64,000 bases of DNA from Alectoria sarmentosa (taxonomy: Eukaryota > Ascomycota > Lecanoromycetes > Lecanorales > Parmeliaceae), in the NCBI GenBank assembly GCA_009733775.1, contig WOGZ01000030.1, positions 1-64,000 on the forward strand, in the 5' to 3' direction. Made by a program: the position numbers and the translations under genes. Below the pieces are notes generated by a model, which made no database searches, had not been told where the DNA came from, and saw only the letters and a list, made by a program, of their open reading frames with translations. Shown piece after piece: positions 51,124 to 60,129 of the stretch (positions are counted from its first letter, which is position 1; each line of letters opens with the position of its first letter).

Positions 51124-51588
51124 CTATCCTTGGTCTGTAGCCTTCATATTCTCGACGATGCGAATGTATACGAGCGGAGAGGCGAAAGCGAGAAAAAAGG
51201 GGAGCAAGGAGGCGAGATGTAAAGCGCTGTTTAGACAAGAGAGAGGTTCTCTGCAGATCTGCATAATGATTTGGTGTGAGATCGTAGAGAGCAGATCTGT
51301 CTTGATAGGGTCATTGATGCTAGCAATGACGTTCTCCGCGACGTTCTTCGTGAAGTTCTCCGCAATGTTCTTCGTAGAATTCTCCGCAATGATCTGCTGC
51401 AATGACTGATGCCTCTGTTCCTACTCTTTTTGTGCCGGCTCTGACGCTATTGACTGCTTTTGCGGTGGTGACAATGAATCAAAACGTTCTTCGAGTGCCT
51501 CATCAAGCACGTGTTGAATGAGGATGGTAAGAGAGTTGACTTGTTTTGCTGAGAAGCCGGGGAGTGAGGTTTGACTGCTGAAGGTCAT
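51124..51588 (-). pseudogene. Gag-like frame of the miniature LTR element, interrupted by one in-frame stop
   Basis: The frame opens with an ATG at 51588 and reads 55 codons (FSAKQVNSLTILIQHVLDEA, then FDSLSPPQ) to a TAG at 51423-51421. It continues in the same frame for another ~98 codons to a stop at 51126-51124. After the TAG it contains three short repeats of the type IAENsTKN, then a helical segment DLLSTISHQIIMQICREP and a hydrophobic stretch. The position, right after the primer site and leader, fits gag; I did not recognise a database family. It may be a real 55-residue protein, a readthrough product or a decayed gene. Confidence 0.5.
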
Positions 51589-51746
51589 AATGTAGGTGTC
51601 AAATGGCCTATTGAAAGGATTGACGATGTATGGTGCATAGGTTGTGACCTAGCTGCGTAGCGGAAGCGCGGGGGCTGACTATCGGTATGTAATAGTCACG
51701 GGTTGAACGACGACATAGACGACTCGGAAGGGTACCTGGGTTAGGT

Positions 51747-51756
51747 GTTGCTACCA
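51747..51756 (-). promoter_or_regulatory. Primer-binding site like initiator tRNA-Met
   Basis: On the minus strand tggtagcaac starts two bases after the LTR end. Its first seven bases complement ...GCUACCA, the 3' end of fungal initiator tRNA-Met, as in Ty1-type elements. Confidence 0.7.
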
Positions 51757-51758
51757 AT

Positions 51759-51900
51759 TGTCAAGGAATAAGACCTGGATCATATATTCATAGTGTGTGT
51801 GTAAGATGTATTGAAGAATATATCTGTCTGCGAGGCAGATATGTGCGATGTCAAGCCACGCTAATGAAAGCCTTGACAGTAGACCTGGCGTACCGTGACA
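51759..51900 (-). repeat. LTR copy (5' LTR in element orientation)
   Basis: 142 bp, same sequence as 50891-51032 apart from one base; followed on the plus strand by the target duplication caaat. Confidence 0.92.
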
Positions 51901-51929
51901 CAAATAGGCCTTCGCAACGATAAGAAGTT

Positions 51930-52260
51930 AAATTATCTGGTTATTTAATTACCTGATTATTTAATTACCTGACTATCTGATTATTTAACTATTTGGTTAC
52001 TCAACTATTTAATTACCTAACTATCTGATTATCTGATTACCTGATTATCTGATTATTTAATTACTTAATTACTCGATTATTTGACTATCTGACTATTTGA
52101 TTACCTGATTATCTAATTATCTGATTATTTGACTATCTGATTATTTGGTTACTCGGCTATTTAACTACTTGATTATCTGATTATTTGATTACCTGACTAT
52201 CTGATTACTCGATTATTTAACTATTTGATTATTTGGTTATTTAACTATCTGACTGCAAAG
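51930..52260. repeat. Degenerate 8-bp tandem repeat (consensus RRYTAYYY)
   Basis: About 40 consecutive 8-base units such as gattatct, gattattt, aattacct and gactatct. Units differ almost only by C/T or G/A transitions, while the central TA is conserved. Similar blocks recur at about 52447-52520 and 52562-52660. All lie inside element A. Confidence 0.85.
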
Positions 52261-52446
52261 CTGCAATGGCGACACGATTATATGTTGAAAAGATGGTTGA
52301 TTTTCAACCTCCTCCGGCCTATTATTATGTTAATTATATAATTAATATTATATATAAAATTCGCTTTAAAGAAGCTTTAAGAGAATAATTAATAAATTTA
52401 TTCAATTTGAATATCTCAATATTATAATGAATTGCAATAATTATAA

Positions 52447-52680
52447 TGATTATCTAATTATCTGATTATTCGATTATTTGATTATTTAATTATTTGATTA
52501 TTTAACTATCTGATTATAAGGCTGCAATAACGACACGATTATAATAAATTATAATAGCTACAATAATTATTTGATTACCTAACTATCTGATTATTTGATT
52601 ATTCAACTATTTGATTATTTAATTACTTGATTATCTGACTATTTAATTATACGATTATAATGATTATCTGATCGTAATGA
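52447..52680. repeat. Further blocks of the 8-bp tandem repeat
   Basis: Same gattatyt-type units as at 51930-52260, interrupted by AT-rich spacers containing two copies of ataatgat/cgacacgattata-like sequence. Confidence 0.75.
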
Positions 52681-53003
52681 TAATGCGATAACGATAACGA
52701 CAGCGAGTAATAAATCGAGGTAGATTGATTTGTTAAAATAAACTGCGCGGCGGAATGGAAAACATATCGATGAGTTCACCCAGATTGATAAATAATCGTT
52801 ACAAATGTGGATTACGCCGAGGATCTACTCTCGGGATTTTGGCGTTCATAGTTTTACTCGCTTGATTAACCTATATTTATTTAACCGAGGGGGGGGTGTA
52901 CATCTATCAAAAAGTGGTGTACATCTATCAAAAAGTGATGTATACCTATCACTACCCTACTTAAATCGAAAGGGTACTGATACCCGTACGTAGCCTTTTG
53001 ATA

Positions 53004-53260
53004 CATCACCAGGTGTCGGCAGAAGTCTGAAACCCGAGGTTTACCCGGTTGTTGCGGGCTTGGAGAAAGGTTTCGAAGATTTTGGTCTTGCGACGTGTGA
53101 TAATTTCGTGATTGACTAAAGGAGGATTACGTGTAGGTGTATGAGGTCTTTTCATGATGGAATATAGATCTTTAAGAATATGATTGTTTAGTTTGGAGGA
53201 AAAGCGCGCAGTAGCCGGGTAAACCTCGGGTTTCAGACTTCTGCCGACACCTGGTGCATG
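53004..53260. mobile_element. 251-bp MITE nested in element B
   Basis: The body is 53007-53257, with 42-bp perfect inverted repeats starting caccaggtgtcggcagaag. It is flanked by cat on both sides (53004-53006, 53258-53260). Comparing the interrupted left end of element B with its uninterrupted right end shows that removing the MITE plus one cat rebuilds the iteron gatacatgtacg, which supports the boundaries. A 3-bp duplication and CAC termini would be compatible with CACTA/CMC-type elements, but that is inference. There is no coding capacity. Confidence 0.9.
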
Positions 53261-53329
53261 TACGTACCCTTTTTATACATGTACGTAGCCCTCTATTTCG
53301 CATACCTCTACTGACGCACCAAGCACTCA

Positions 53330-53890
53330 ATGCCCTTGATGTAGGGACTTGCTGCCCTGGCGTAGGGATTTGATGTACGTTACGACGCCCTAATGTAGGG
53401 ACTTGATGTATGTTACGACGTTTTGATATTGGGACTTGATGTACGTTACGGCGCCTTGATGTAAGGATTTGATCTTCTTTTGTTATGGGGAGCTCAGATA
53501 GAAGTAGGGGCTTGATGCTCTGATGTAGGGATTTGGAGTCCACTGAATGCCCTGTGTGAAGGGATTGAATGCCCTGTGCGAAGGGACTGGATACCCTGTG
53601 CGAAGGGACTTGGTTCGATATTTTGTAAATGTATTTGAGAGAGGATGCGATGCCCGTGTTGAGAAGAAGATTGGTTCTCAATTTCCTCCGACCTATTGCC
53701 ATGCCAGCCACATCCTTTTTTATTATATAAAGGATTGTTTCAGAAAAGCTTTGAGAGAGTAATCAATCCATCCTTTACATCGCATTTCATCCCATCATCA
53801 TGTTTCAACAGCTCGATGGTATGGGATTGGATGCCCGATGATATGGGACTGGATGCCCGATGGAATGGGATTGGATGCCCTGGACCTTAA
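53330..53890. repeat. Minisatellite arrays inside element B
   Basis: Irregular tandem units: a ~36-bp type with gatgtagggacttgatgta and acgttacgacg; a ~23-bp type with gaatgccctgtgcgaaggga (three copies); and a ~25-bp type with atgggattggatgcccgatg (three copies). Confidence 0.8.
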
Positions 53891-54046
53891 GCCCTAACCC
53901 TAGATCACCTGTTTGGTCATTGGCGTCGGGAGGTATACTCGCCTTATTAACCTGATCTGTTTAGCTTTGGGGGGTACGTACATGTATAAACGAGGGTGCG
54001 TACATGTATCAAAAGGCTACGTACGGGTATCAGTACCCAATCGAAA

Positions 54047-54450
54047 ATGAAGAAATAAGGTAGTTTTAGCTTGAAAATGATGGATTCTGAAAGGTCTGAT
54101 TGATCGGTTTTTCAATAACCTTAATAACCTTAATAAGCCATTCTCGTGCACAACTCTCGAGTCTTGAATGTTAAAGAAAGCAAGCTTTCCAATCAGCTGT
54201 CGGGTGCCGAGGTAGATTTTGATTGTGGATCTGCGCATAAATCTTGGCACCTGGGCTCCGACTCTCTCGTCCGCTCATTCACATTATTGCCTTGTGTCTT
54301 GTCTAAGGTTATTTCATCCTTTCCCCATTTCCCTTCTTCCTTTCCCTTTCCCTTCTTCATGTTCTTCTTCTTCTTATTCTTCTTCGTCTAATTCCTCGAA
54401 GGAACGCAGTCTTTGCTCCTCCAAGCCTTCTGTTTTCTCCATCATCCAAT
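54047..54450. other. Intergenic, acyl-CoA dehydrogenase promoter
   Basis: Pyrimidine-rich ttcttcttcttattcttc run at 54358-54390 just upstream of the gene start. Nothing else is recognised. Confidence 0.5.
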
Positions 54451-55829
54451 ATGCCTTCCTTCACCAAAGCATTGCGGCCCTTTGCCCGTGCTGCGTCTCG
54501 CCCCTCCTCCTTAGGCCTACGAATAACGCCCGAGTCTCATCAATGGTACTCGCTCTACTTGCACGCCTCGCTATACTGGAGAGCATATACTGAGCCTCAG
54601 CTAGTCTCCGTACTCTCACCACCACGCCAAACCTCCGCCAGGCCGACGCTCTCGACATTTCGTCCATTCCCCCTACGCCCATAACTCACCTTTCAGAGAC
54701 CGAAAGTTTAATGGCCGACTCCATCCGCAAATTCGCCACTGAAACAATCCTGCCCAAAGTTCGAGCAATGGACGAAGCTGAATCTATGGATCCTGCTTTG
54801 GTAGAACAGCTCTTCGAACAAGGGCTCATGGGCATTGAGATCCCCGAAGAGTACGGCGGAGCTGGAATGAACTTTACGGCTGGAATTGTTGGAATAGAAG
54901 AGTTGGCAAGGGTGGATCCGAGCGTTAGTGTGCTGGTCGATGTCCATAATACTCTTGTCAACACAGCAATATTAAAATATGGGACTGAAGAGTCAAAACG
55001 AAAATGGCTGCCAAGGCTGGCGACGGAGACAGTCGGAAGCTTCTGTCTCTCGGAACCAGCATCTGGCTCTGACGCCTTTGCATTGAAGACAAAAGCCGAG
55101 AAGACAGCAGACGGGTACAAAATAAGCGGATCGAAGATGTGGATTACCAATTCGATCGAGGCGGATTTCTTCATCGTCTTCGCGAACCTGGACCCAAGTA
55201 AGGGTTACAAAGGTATAACAGCGTTTGTGGTGGAGAAGAGCGCCAAGGGTTTCTCGATAGCGAAGAAAGAGAAGAAGCTAGGTATAAGAGCAAGCAGTAC
55301 CTGCGTTATCAACTTCGACGACGTGGAGATACCGAAGGATCAGTTACTGGGCGATGAAGGTCAAGGATACAAGTACGCCATTGGACTACTGAACGAGGGC
55401 AGAATTGGCATTGCTGCACAAATGACCGGTCTGGCTCTAGGGGCCTGGGAGAACGCTGCTGGATATGTTTGGAACGACCGCAAACAGTTCAATCAACTCG
55501 TAGGCGAGTTCCAAGGCATGCAACACCAACTCGCTCAAGCCCACACCGAAATATGCGCTGCCCGTGCCCTCGTCTATAACGCTTCCCGCAAAAAGGAAGC
55601 GGGCCTTGACTTCGTGCGCGACGCTGCCATGGCCAAGCTTTACGCCTCGCAAGTCGCTGGGAGAGTTAGCGGGCAAGCGATCGAGTGGATGGGCGGTATG
55701 GGATTTGTGAGAGAAGGAATTGCAGAGAAGATGTTTAGGGATAGCAAAATTGGCGCCATCTATGAGGGGACGAGCAATATTCAATTGACCACTATTGCGA
55801 AGCTGCTCCAGAAGGAGTACACCAAGTAG
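54451..55829 (+). CDS. Mitochondrial acyl-CoA dehydrogenase (short/branched-chain type)
   Basis: Two exons, 54451-54545 and 54605-55829, give 439 residues. The N terminus is an Arg/Ser-rich mitochondrial presequence (MPSFTKALRPFARAASRPSS). The mature part has the ACAD order: ETESLMADSIRKFATE, IPEEYGGAGMNF, the FAD/substrate segment LSEPASGSDAFAL, YKISGSKMWITNS, LGIRASSTCVINFDDVEIP, GRIGIAAQMTGLALGAWENA, RDAAMAKLYAS, IEWMGGMGFVREG and the C-terminal AIYEGTSNIQLTTIAKLL, whose Glu is the expected catalytic base. FAD-dependent first step of beta-oxidation or of isoleucine/valine breakdown. The pattern resembles ACADSB more than medium-chain enzymes. The exon-1 splice is inferred from phase and its GT/AG signals. 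Confidence 0.93.
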
Positions 55830-56200
55830 TAATAGAAGAACCATTTGAGTCACAGGACCTCTCGTCAACTTGCACTCGGAACCATCCCCGCCTTGACGGC
55901 AAAGCAGATCTAGAATGAAGTCGTTTGCTGTCCGTTCGAACATGAACAGGAAGCATTTCCTGTCAAGAGTCCCATGAACGCTAGTGATCTCTGGCTTTGT
56001 CTGCAAAACGCACAGCCGAGGGAATCGAACCCGAGAACCTTGCAAGTCTTGGTGACATCGAGACCAGCAGAGCGAGCTGTTGGCAAGTCGGGACTCTTTT
56101 CCTCCTGGGTGATTGATTCCCCAACATTCCGGGGTTTGCACCGCCGCAACTGCCACTCTCTCCGGCAATCCTATGACGTCCCATGATCAAACGATTCAAT
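55830..56200. other. Convergent intergenic region with a tRNA-like B-box
   Basis: Minus strand near 56040-56015 reads ggttctcgggttcgattccc, which contains a perfect pol III B-box, and has hairpin-forming sequence upstream of it. I could not close a cloverleaf, so no tRNA is called. Confidence 0.35.
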
Positions 56201-57440
56201 TCAGTGCGCTCGTATCGCCTGCGGCCCTTCGTTGATGCCCACAGCTTGCTCTCCTGTCTGAGACGCATCAGCCTCGGCTGGCGCTTCGGCCTTGATCTCA
56301 GCAGCAGCAGTTTGCTCTGTCCTGACCTGGGCCAGTAGCTCCGGGTACCACCTCTCTCCGACATCCACGTGACTCTTAATCCTGTTGAACAGAGTCGCTT
56401 CGCCCAAATGTCCCCATCTCCCCTTTGCAAACGTGAATTCCACATCATCGATCCTTTCCCCTCCTCTCTGCTTCAGCCTTTCATCCCTCATTGCCAGGAT
56501 CTCGGTAGGAATTTCCACGCTTTCGAAGGTGGCATCGTAACTCACGCCCTGAAAGAAAGGCACGCTGAATCTTGGGCCTAGCTCGGCCTTAGGGGAAAGG
56601 ACGCGATGAGTGGTGCTCTTGCAGACGCCATGGGTGAGCGCCTCGAGCCCTTGACCGATGGCTACAACGAGTGTGAGTGGGATAGGCGGGCAGTCGATCC
56701 AATCTCCGCCGAGGCTCTGGGCTTGAAGACCGGTGTGGGGAGGTACTTGGAGGAGGTACGAGGTGAGCATCGAGTCCTTATGAGGTCCGACGCCTTGCGT
56801 GTGGTTCGGAGAAGGGAGAGAAGCGGTGTCAGGGTATTTGATGACCTTCAGCTTGTGCTGTTGATCTTCGTCGAAAAAACGATCAAAAGCCGAGGGATGG
56901 AGTTTTAGGGATTCGGCAATTAGGGAGGTAAAATGGGTAGAGAATTTAGCCATGCAGGAAATGTAGGTCTCAAAAGCTGATCGGAACTTGGGAAGGTATT
57001 TGGGACTAGGCCATTGATTTGGAGAAAGGAGATTGTGGTAGAGAGGTGAAGTGGGGATTGGGAGCGGGTGTGCGGTGGAGAGGTCGATTTGCTCGCGCCA
57101 ATCAGTCTTCAGAGCTGTGATCTCGTTTCCGAGCCTGCTGTAACCTGAGGATGGCCCATTCAGCAGTCGGTCAAGCGAATTAGGGAAGAACTTGCATCTC
57201 ACCAAGGAAGCTGGGTACGTTTTTCATCTGTATATCCATTTTCTGCTCTTCTGGGAGACTGAAGAATGCTTTGCCTTGTTCGATGACGTCTTGAATCAGT
57301 GCATCATCGATACCTGTATTTTTGATATAAAGGAAGCCCACATCAAGTAGAGCTTTGCGTAAGGAGTCGAGGAAAGCTGGTTTCGTATCCGGATGCCGTG
57401 AAAGTGAAAGGTCAAGCACTGGGATTGCATGGAAAGACAT
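56201..57440 (-). CDS. 2-oxoglutarate/Fe(II)-dependent oxygenase (isopenicillin-N-synthase-like fold)
   Basis: Two exons, 57440-57203 and 57144-56201, give 393 residues. The DIOX_N domain begins IPVLDLSLSRHPDTKPAFLDS, with VGFLYIKNTGI and FFSLPEEQKMDI. The catalytic domain has GVGPHKDSMLTSYLLQ (the H-x-D iron ligands), WIDCPPIPLTLVVAIGQGLEALT, and the distal His plus 2OG-binding Arg region STTHRVLSPKAELGPRFSVPFF. The C-terminal ~40 residues are an Ala/Glu-rich extension. Substrate unknown. No cluster neighbours suggest a natural-product role. An earlier in-frame ATG exists (57521), but the domain starts right after 57440. Confidence 0.88.
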
Positions 57441-57800
57441 CTTTGATAGAGAGATCAAAGTCGTCACACATAAGAATTGAAACTTAAAGCTCAGGAAAAC
57501 GGAGGAAGTTTCAACTGTCAAAATTGTGTCTTGTGCGGGAGAGAAGGCGCAATCAATGTGGGGTCGAGGTCAGATTGAGGGGCCACCAATCAGTTTGGAT
57601 TTGCTGTACAGTCTACTGACCGGTAGCCTTAGCTTCTCGTTCTCCCATCAAATCCTGTCTGTGGCTGTGGTCAGACTTTGCACATAGCAACTTTGACAAC
57701 TTGCAGGTCCTTTGTCTCGGCGGCTGTCAGGATTTGTGTCCCCACATACCACCCTATTGATTAGCAATGAGAATATCTATGTTGGAAATATTTCGCTCCG
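57441..57800. other. Intergenic
   Basis: Promoter side of the oxygenase gene and 3' side of the desaturase-like gene; nothing recognised. Confidence 0.4.
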
Positions 57801-59164
57801 TCATATCTTCGACAGGTACAGGTCATCCTTCTTTTTAGCTTCCTTCTGTGTCTTTCCGCCCTCGTAGTATTTCTCTTGAATCTCTTCTTCCGAAAATTTC
57901 CTTGTCTTAGTTCTCAGCATGTCTGCCAACTCCTGCTTTGACATGCCAATTTGATCTCCAATTGGCACCACACAATCAGCCAGGTACAAATAGTCTTTAG
58001 CCAGAATGCGATATGTCATCATCAGATAGTCGATGTTCTGGAAAACGAGGGCTCGCCCATTCGTGTACTCCTTCTTTGCCTTGAGGAAAGCCCGTGGGTG
58101 ATCCTTCCAGTGACGCAAAGGGTTTAGGTGGTGGGAAGTATGCCATCCGTCATTGAAGCAGTGTCGGTTGCTCTACAATTCCATCTCGTCAGTAGGCTTT
58201 CGAAACTCTTTTTGGATGAAAAAAGAAGACTTACAGGTACATCGATCAATGTGATGCTAGATCTGAAGTCTGAAGCTGGATCAACGTCGTCGACCAGAGC
58301 ATGCTGACCGTAGTTGCCAACCATCAGACCGATACGCATCAAGAACAAAGGAATAACTAGAACAAAGAGCGTTGGATAGAAGTTCCTGCATGCTGCAAGG
58401 TAGATGAACAGGTACGCAGCCATCTCGCTTGCAGCAGCCTTGAGGGCAAGGCCGGGTTTGCGCTTTCTGAAGAAGTACAGAGGCAACTCGATCCAAATCA
58501 AGGCAATGAATCGACCAACATATATCAGAAAATGACTTAGTTCATCTCGCTGATAACGTATGGTCGAGGAAAGATCCTCTGGCCCGTTGCCTTCAACATG
58601 ATGATGCTTGACATGATGGTAGTAGTAAGAGTCCCACGTATGGCCCATCAGAGGTTCGAGTACGTATGGCCAGGTATTGTCAAACCACGCATGTTTTTTC
58701 TTTAAAAGACCGTTGTTGTGGATGTGATTGTGGAGCATCAATGTGAATGATCCACAGTATGACAGCTGCAAGAGAGAATGAAAGATGCCATGGGCCCAAG
58801 TGAAATGGTAATATAAGAATGCTGCGCTAGGTACCGAAGTGCCGAGATAGAGTATCAGGTGTGTGAGGAATACGACGTCGGCTGGATTGCGTACAATGCC
58901 TTGGGCCCAAGAAATGTAATTGCGTAGGAACTCTGCCTTGAAGCCTTTTCCAGCGGGTAGATCTTTCAGGTCCCAGCTGGTAAAGACGGTAGTCTCATCA
59001 TGAACCTCGTCCAAGGCACGCATGGAGGATTGGTCGTTGTGGGCTGTAGAAGAGGCGGTAGGTCTTTGGCTGTTCACAACATTGCTGCTTCTTATGTCTT
59101 GTAGTAAATTTTGCAGCACTATGAGATCGGGCTTCAACAGCAGAGGATTGATGGGGGCGTCCAT
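57801..59164 (-). CDS. Fatty-acid desaturase-superfamily membrane protein
   Basis: Two exons, 59164-58235 and 58172-57801, give 433 residues. The three His boxes of membrane diiron desaturases/hydroxylases are present: HNHIHNNG (residues ~148-155), HHVKHHHVEGNG (~187-198) and NDGWHTSHHLNPLRHW after the splice. Hydrophobic segments flank them (VVFLTHLILYLGTSVPSAAFL, FLIYVGRFIALIWIELPLYF, TLFVLVIPLFLMRIGLMVGN). The C terminus is charged and ends KKKDDLYLSKI. The acyl or sphingoid substrate cannot be told. The intron has a gtaagt donor. Confidence 0.87.
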
Positions 59165-60044
59165 TCGATTAGACTCTAGGGATCATACCAAGTCATGTGT
59201 CCTGAAGCAAAGAACGTGATGTGCACATACGGTGAATTAAAAAGTAGAGAACCGTCGAGATGGATCGTATCATCATACAGCTCAATTTTACCGCGAAGGT
59301 CTGTTGAAAAAGACGATTGATATTAGCGTGGATTGTTTTCGGACCCTGATGCGCTAACGGCGGAAAGCCTACAGGTAGCCACTATGTAAGTACTATTATG
59401 TAGCCACGGTCCCCACCAGACTCGAATTTGCTCTGAATTTGGCCATCCATTGAGCATTCAAGCCTTCTTCCTCATAGAGCTGAGGCATTGGTAAAACGGC
59501 TAACTTAGTGAACTGCTCTAAGTACCGACGGGCTGACAATCCCGCGCTTAAATACGCTTGAATGGCCAATCATATCCTAGTCCTATGTATGCCTTGAGAG
59601 AGAAAAAATACAAAACGCAAGTCTTTACTCTTACCTTATGAGAACTTAGACTTGAGAAGCCGTCCAGGAGCTTCGAATCTAGCCCAAAGTGCCTTAGATA
59701 GTACCTAAGCAGCGTATCGATGAAGTTCAAGATAAGTGGTATTGTGGTAAAGTATGGAGTACCTCCGTAGTACCTTAAGTAAAGTACCGTGATAATTGAT
59801 TGAAAGAGGTTAACAACTTAATAGAATTGGCGCTTCTTTTATCTTTCGCTTGAGCAAGCCTACCACCATTTTAGATCCCCCTCCACCAATTCCCTATTCC
59901 CTGCTTGACCATTCCAGCGCGTCTCAGGCACTCCATTGTGAGCCATTGTGAGCCATTGTGAGCAATTGTGAGCAATTGAGCCATTGCTTCGAGTAGCAAT
60001 ACACTGTCGTTATCTCCAGAGCTTGCATCGGTGGTCTAACAGCC
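59165..60044. other. Divergent intergenic region
   Basis: Shared upstream DNA of two head-to-head lipid-type genes. Four to five tandem cattgtgagc units lie at about 59933-59985. Confidence 0.5.
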
Positions 60045-60129
60045 ATGGCGGTGCAAAAGGACCAGCTTTTTGCCAATTGGACCACCAGGAAGCAGATAGG
60101 TCCATCGGTCCCACTGCAATTACTTTCAG

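Larger units (their letters stand above)
50886..51905 (-). mobile_element. Complete miniature LTR retrotransposon (Copia/Ty1-like, non-autonomous)
   Basis: Two 142-bp direct repeats, 50891-51032 and 51759-51900, differ at one base (c/t at position 16). Each starts tgtca and ends tgaca, the usual TG...CA termini. The element is flanked by a perfect 5-bp duplication caaat (50886-50890 and 51901-51905). Read on the minus strand, two bases after the upstream LTR comes tggtagcaac (51756-51747), whose first seven bases are complementary to the 3' end of initiator tRNA-Met, a Ty1-type primer site. A gag-like frame follows; there is no protease, integrase or reverse transcriptase. No convincing polypurine tract was found. 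Total 1010 bp between duplications. Confidence 0.92.
50743..52965. mobile_element. Element A: non-autonomous TIR transposon with iteron ends (8-bp TSD), carrying a nested LTR element
   Basis: The body is 50751-52957. It is flanked by tacttaaa at 50743-50750 and 52958-52965, the left copy being shared with element C. Inverted repeats of ~65 bp: left begins gggtggtgataaatatacac, right (reversed) gggtagtgataggtatacat, both continuing into tandem cactttttgatagatgtaca units and ending at a C-run (G-run on the right). The interior next to both ends matches element B: left tctatttt...cctctac.gacgca at about 50816-50840, right ttggcgt...actcgc.tgattaacct at about 52840-52870. A 52290-52400 stretch matches B 53671-53790 but with many C-to-T/G-to-A changes. 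Without the nested element it would be about 1.2 kb. No transposase is visible. Confidence 0.82.
52964..54046. mobile_element. Element B: non-autonomous TIR transposon with iteron ends (8-bp TSD), carrying a nested MITE
   Basis: The body is 52972-54038 (1067 bp), flanked by aatcgaaa at 52964-52971 and 54039-54046. The first 35 bases (52972-53006, starting gggtactgatacccg) are an exact inverted copy of 54004-54038. When the nested MITE is removed, similarity extends to about 70 bp and includes a second iteron (gtacgtaccct...tatacatgtacgta). The interior carries three sorts of minisatellite: cttgatgtagggact-type units (53340-53540), tgccctgtgcgaagggac units (53550-53610) and gggattggatgcccgatg units (53820-53885). 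No transposase is seen. The left target duplication overlaps that of element A by two bases. Confidence 0.88.

Noticed and set aside
50891..51900. Simple direct duplication of host DNA
   Set aside because: The repeats have TG...CA ends, equal length, a 5-bp target duplication and an adjacent primer site, so an LTR element explains them better.
51930..52680. CRISPR-like or centromeric array
   Set aside because: Units are 8 bp with no spacers, and the block lies inside a small transposon in a eukaryotic genome.
53172..53711. 179-codon minus-strand frame with RRNVHQVP-type repeats
   Set aside because: It spans the MITE boundary and the minisatellites of element B; the peptide repeats simply translate the DNA repeat.
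55985..56110. tRNA gene on the minus strand
   Set aside because: There is a perfect B-box (ggttcgattcc) and hairpins, but the T-stem has only three pairs and no acceptor stem or standard anticodon arm could be drawn.
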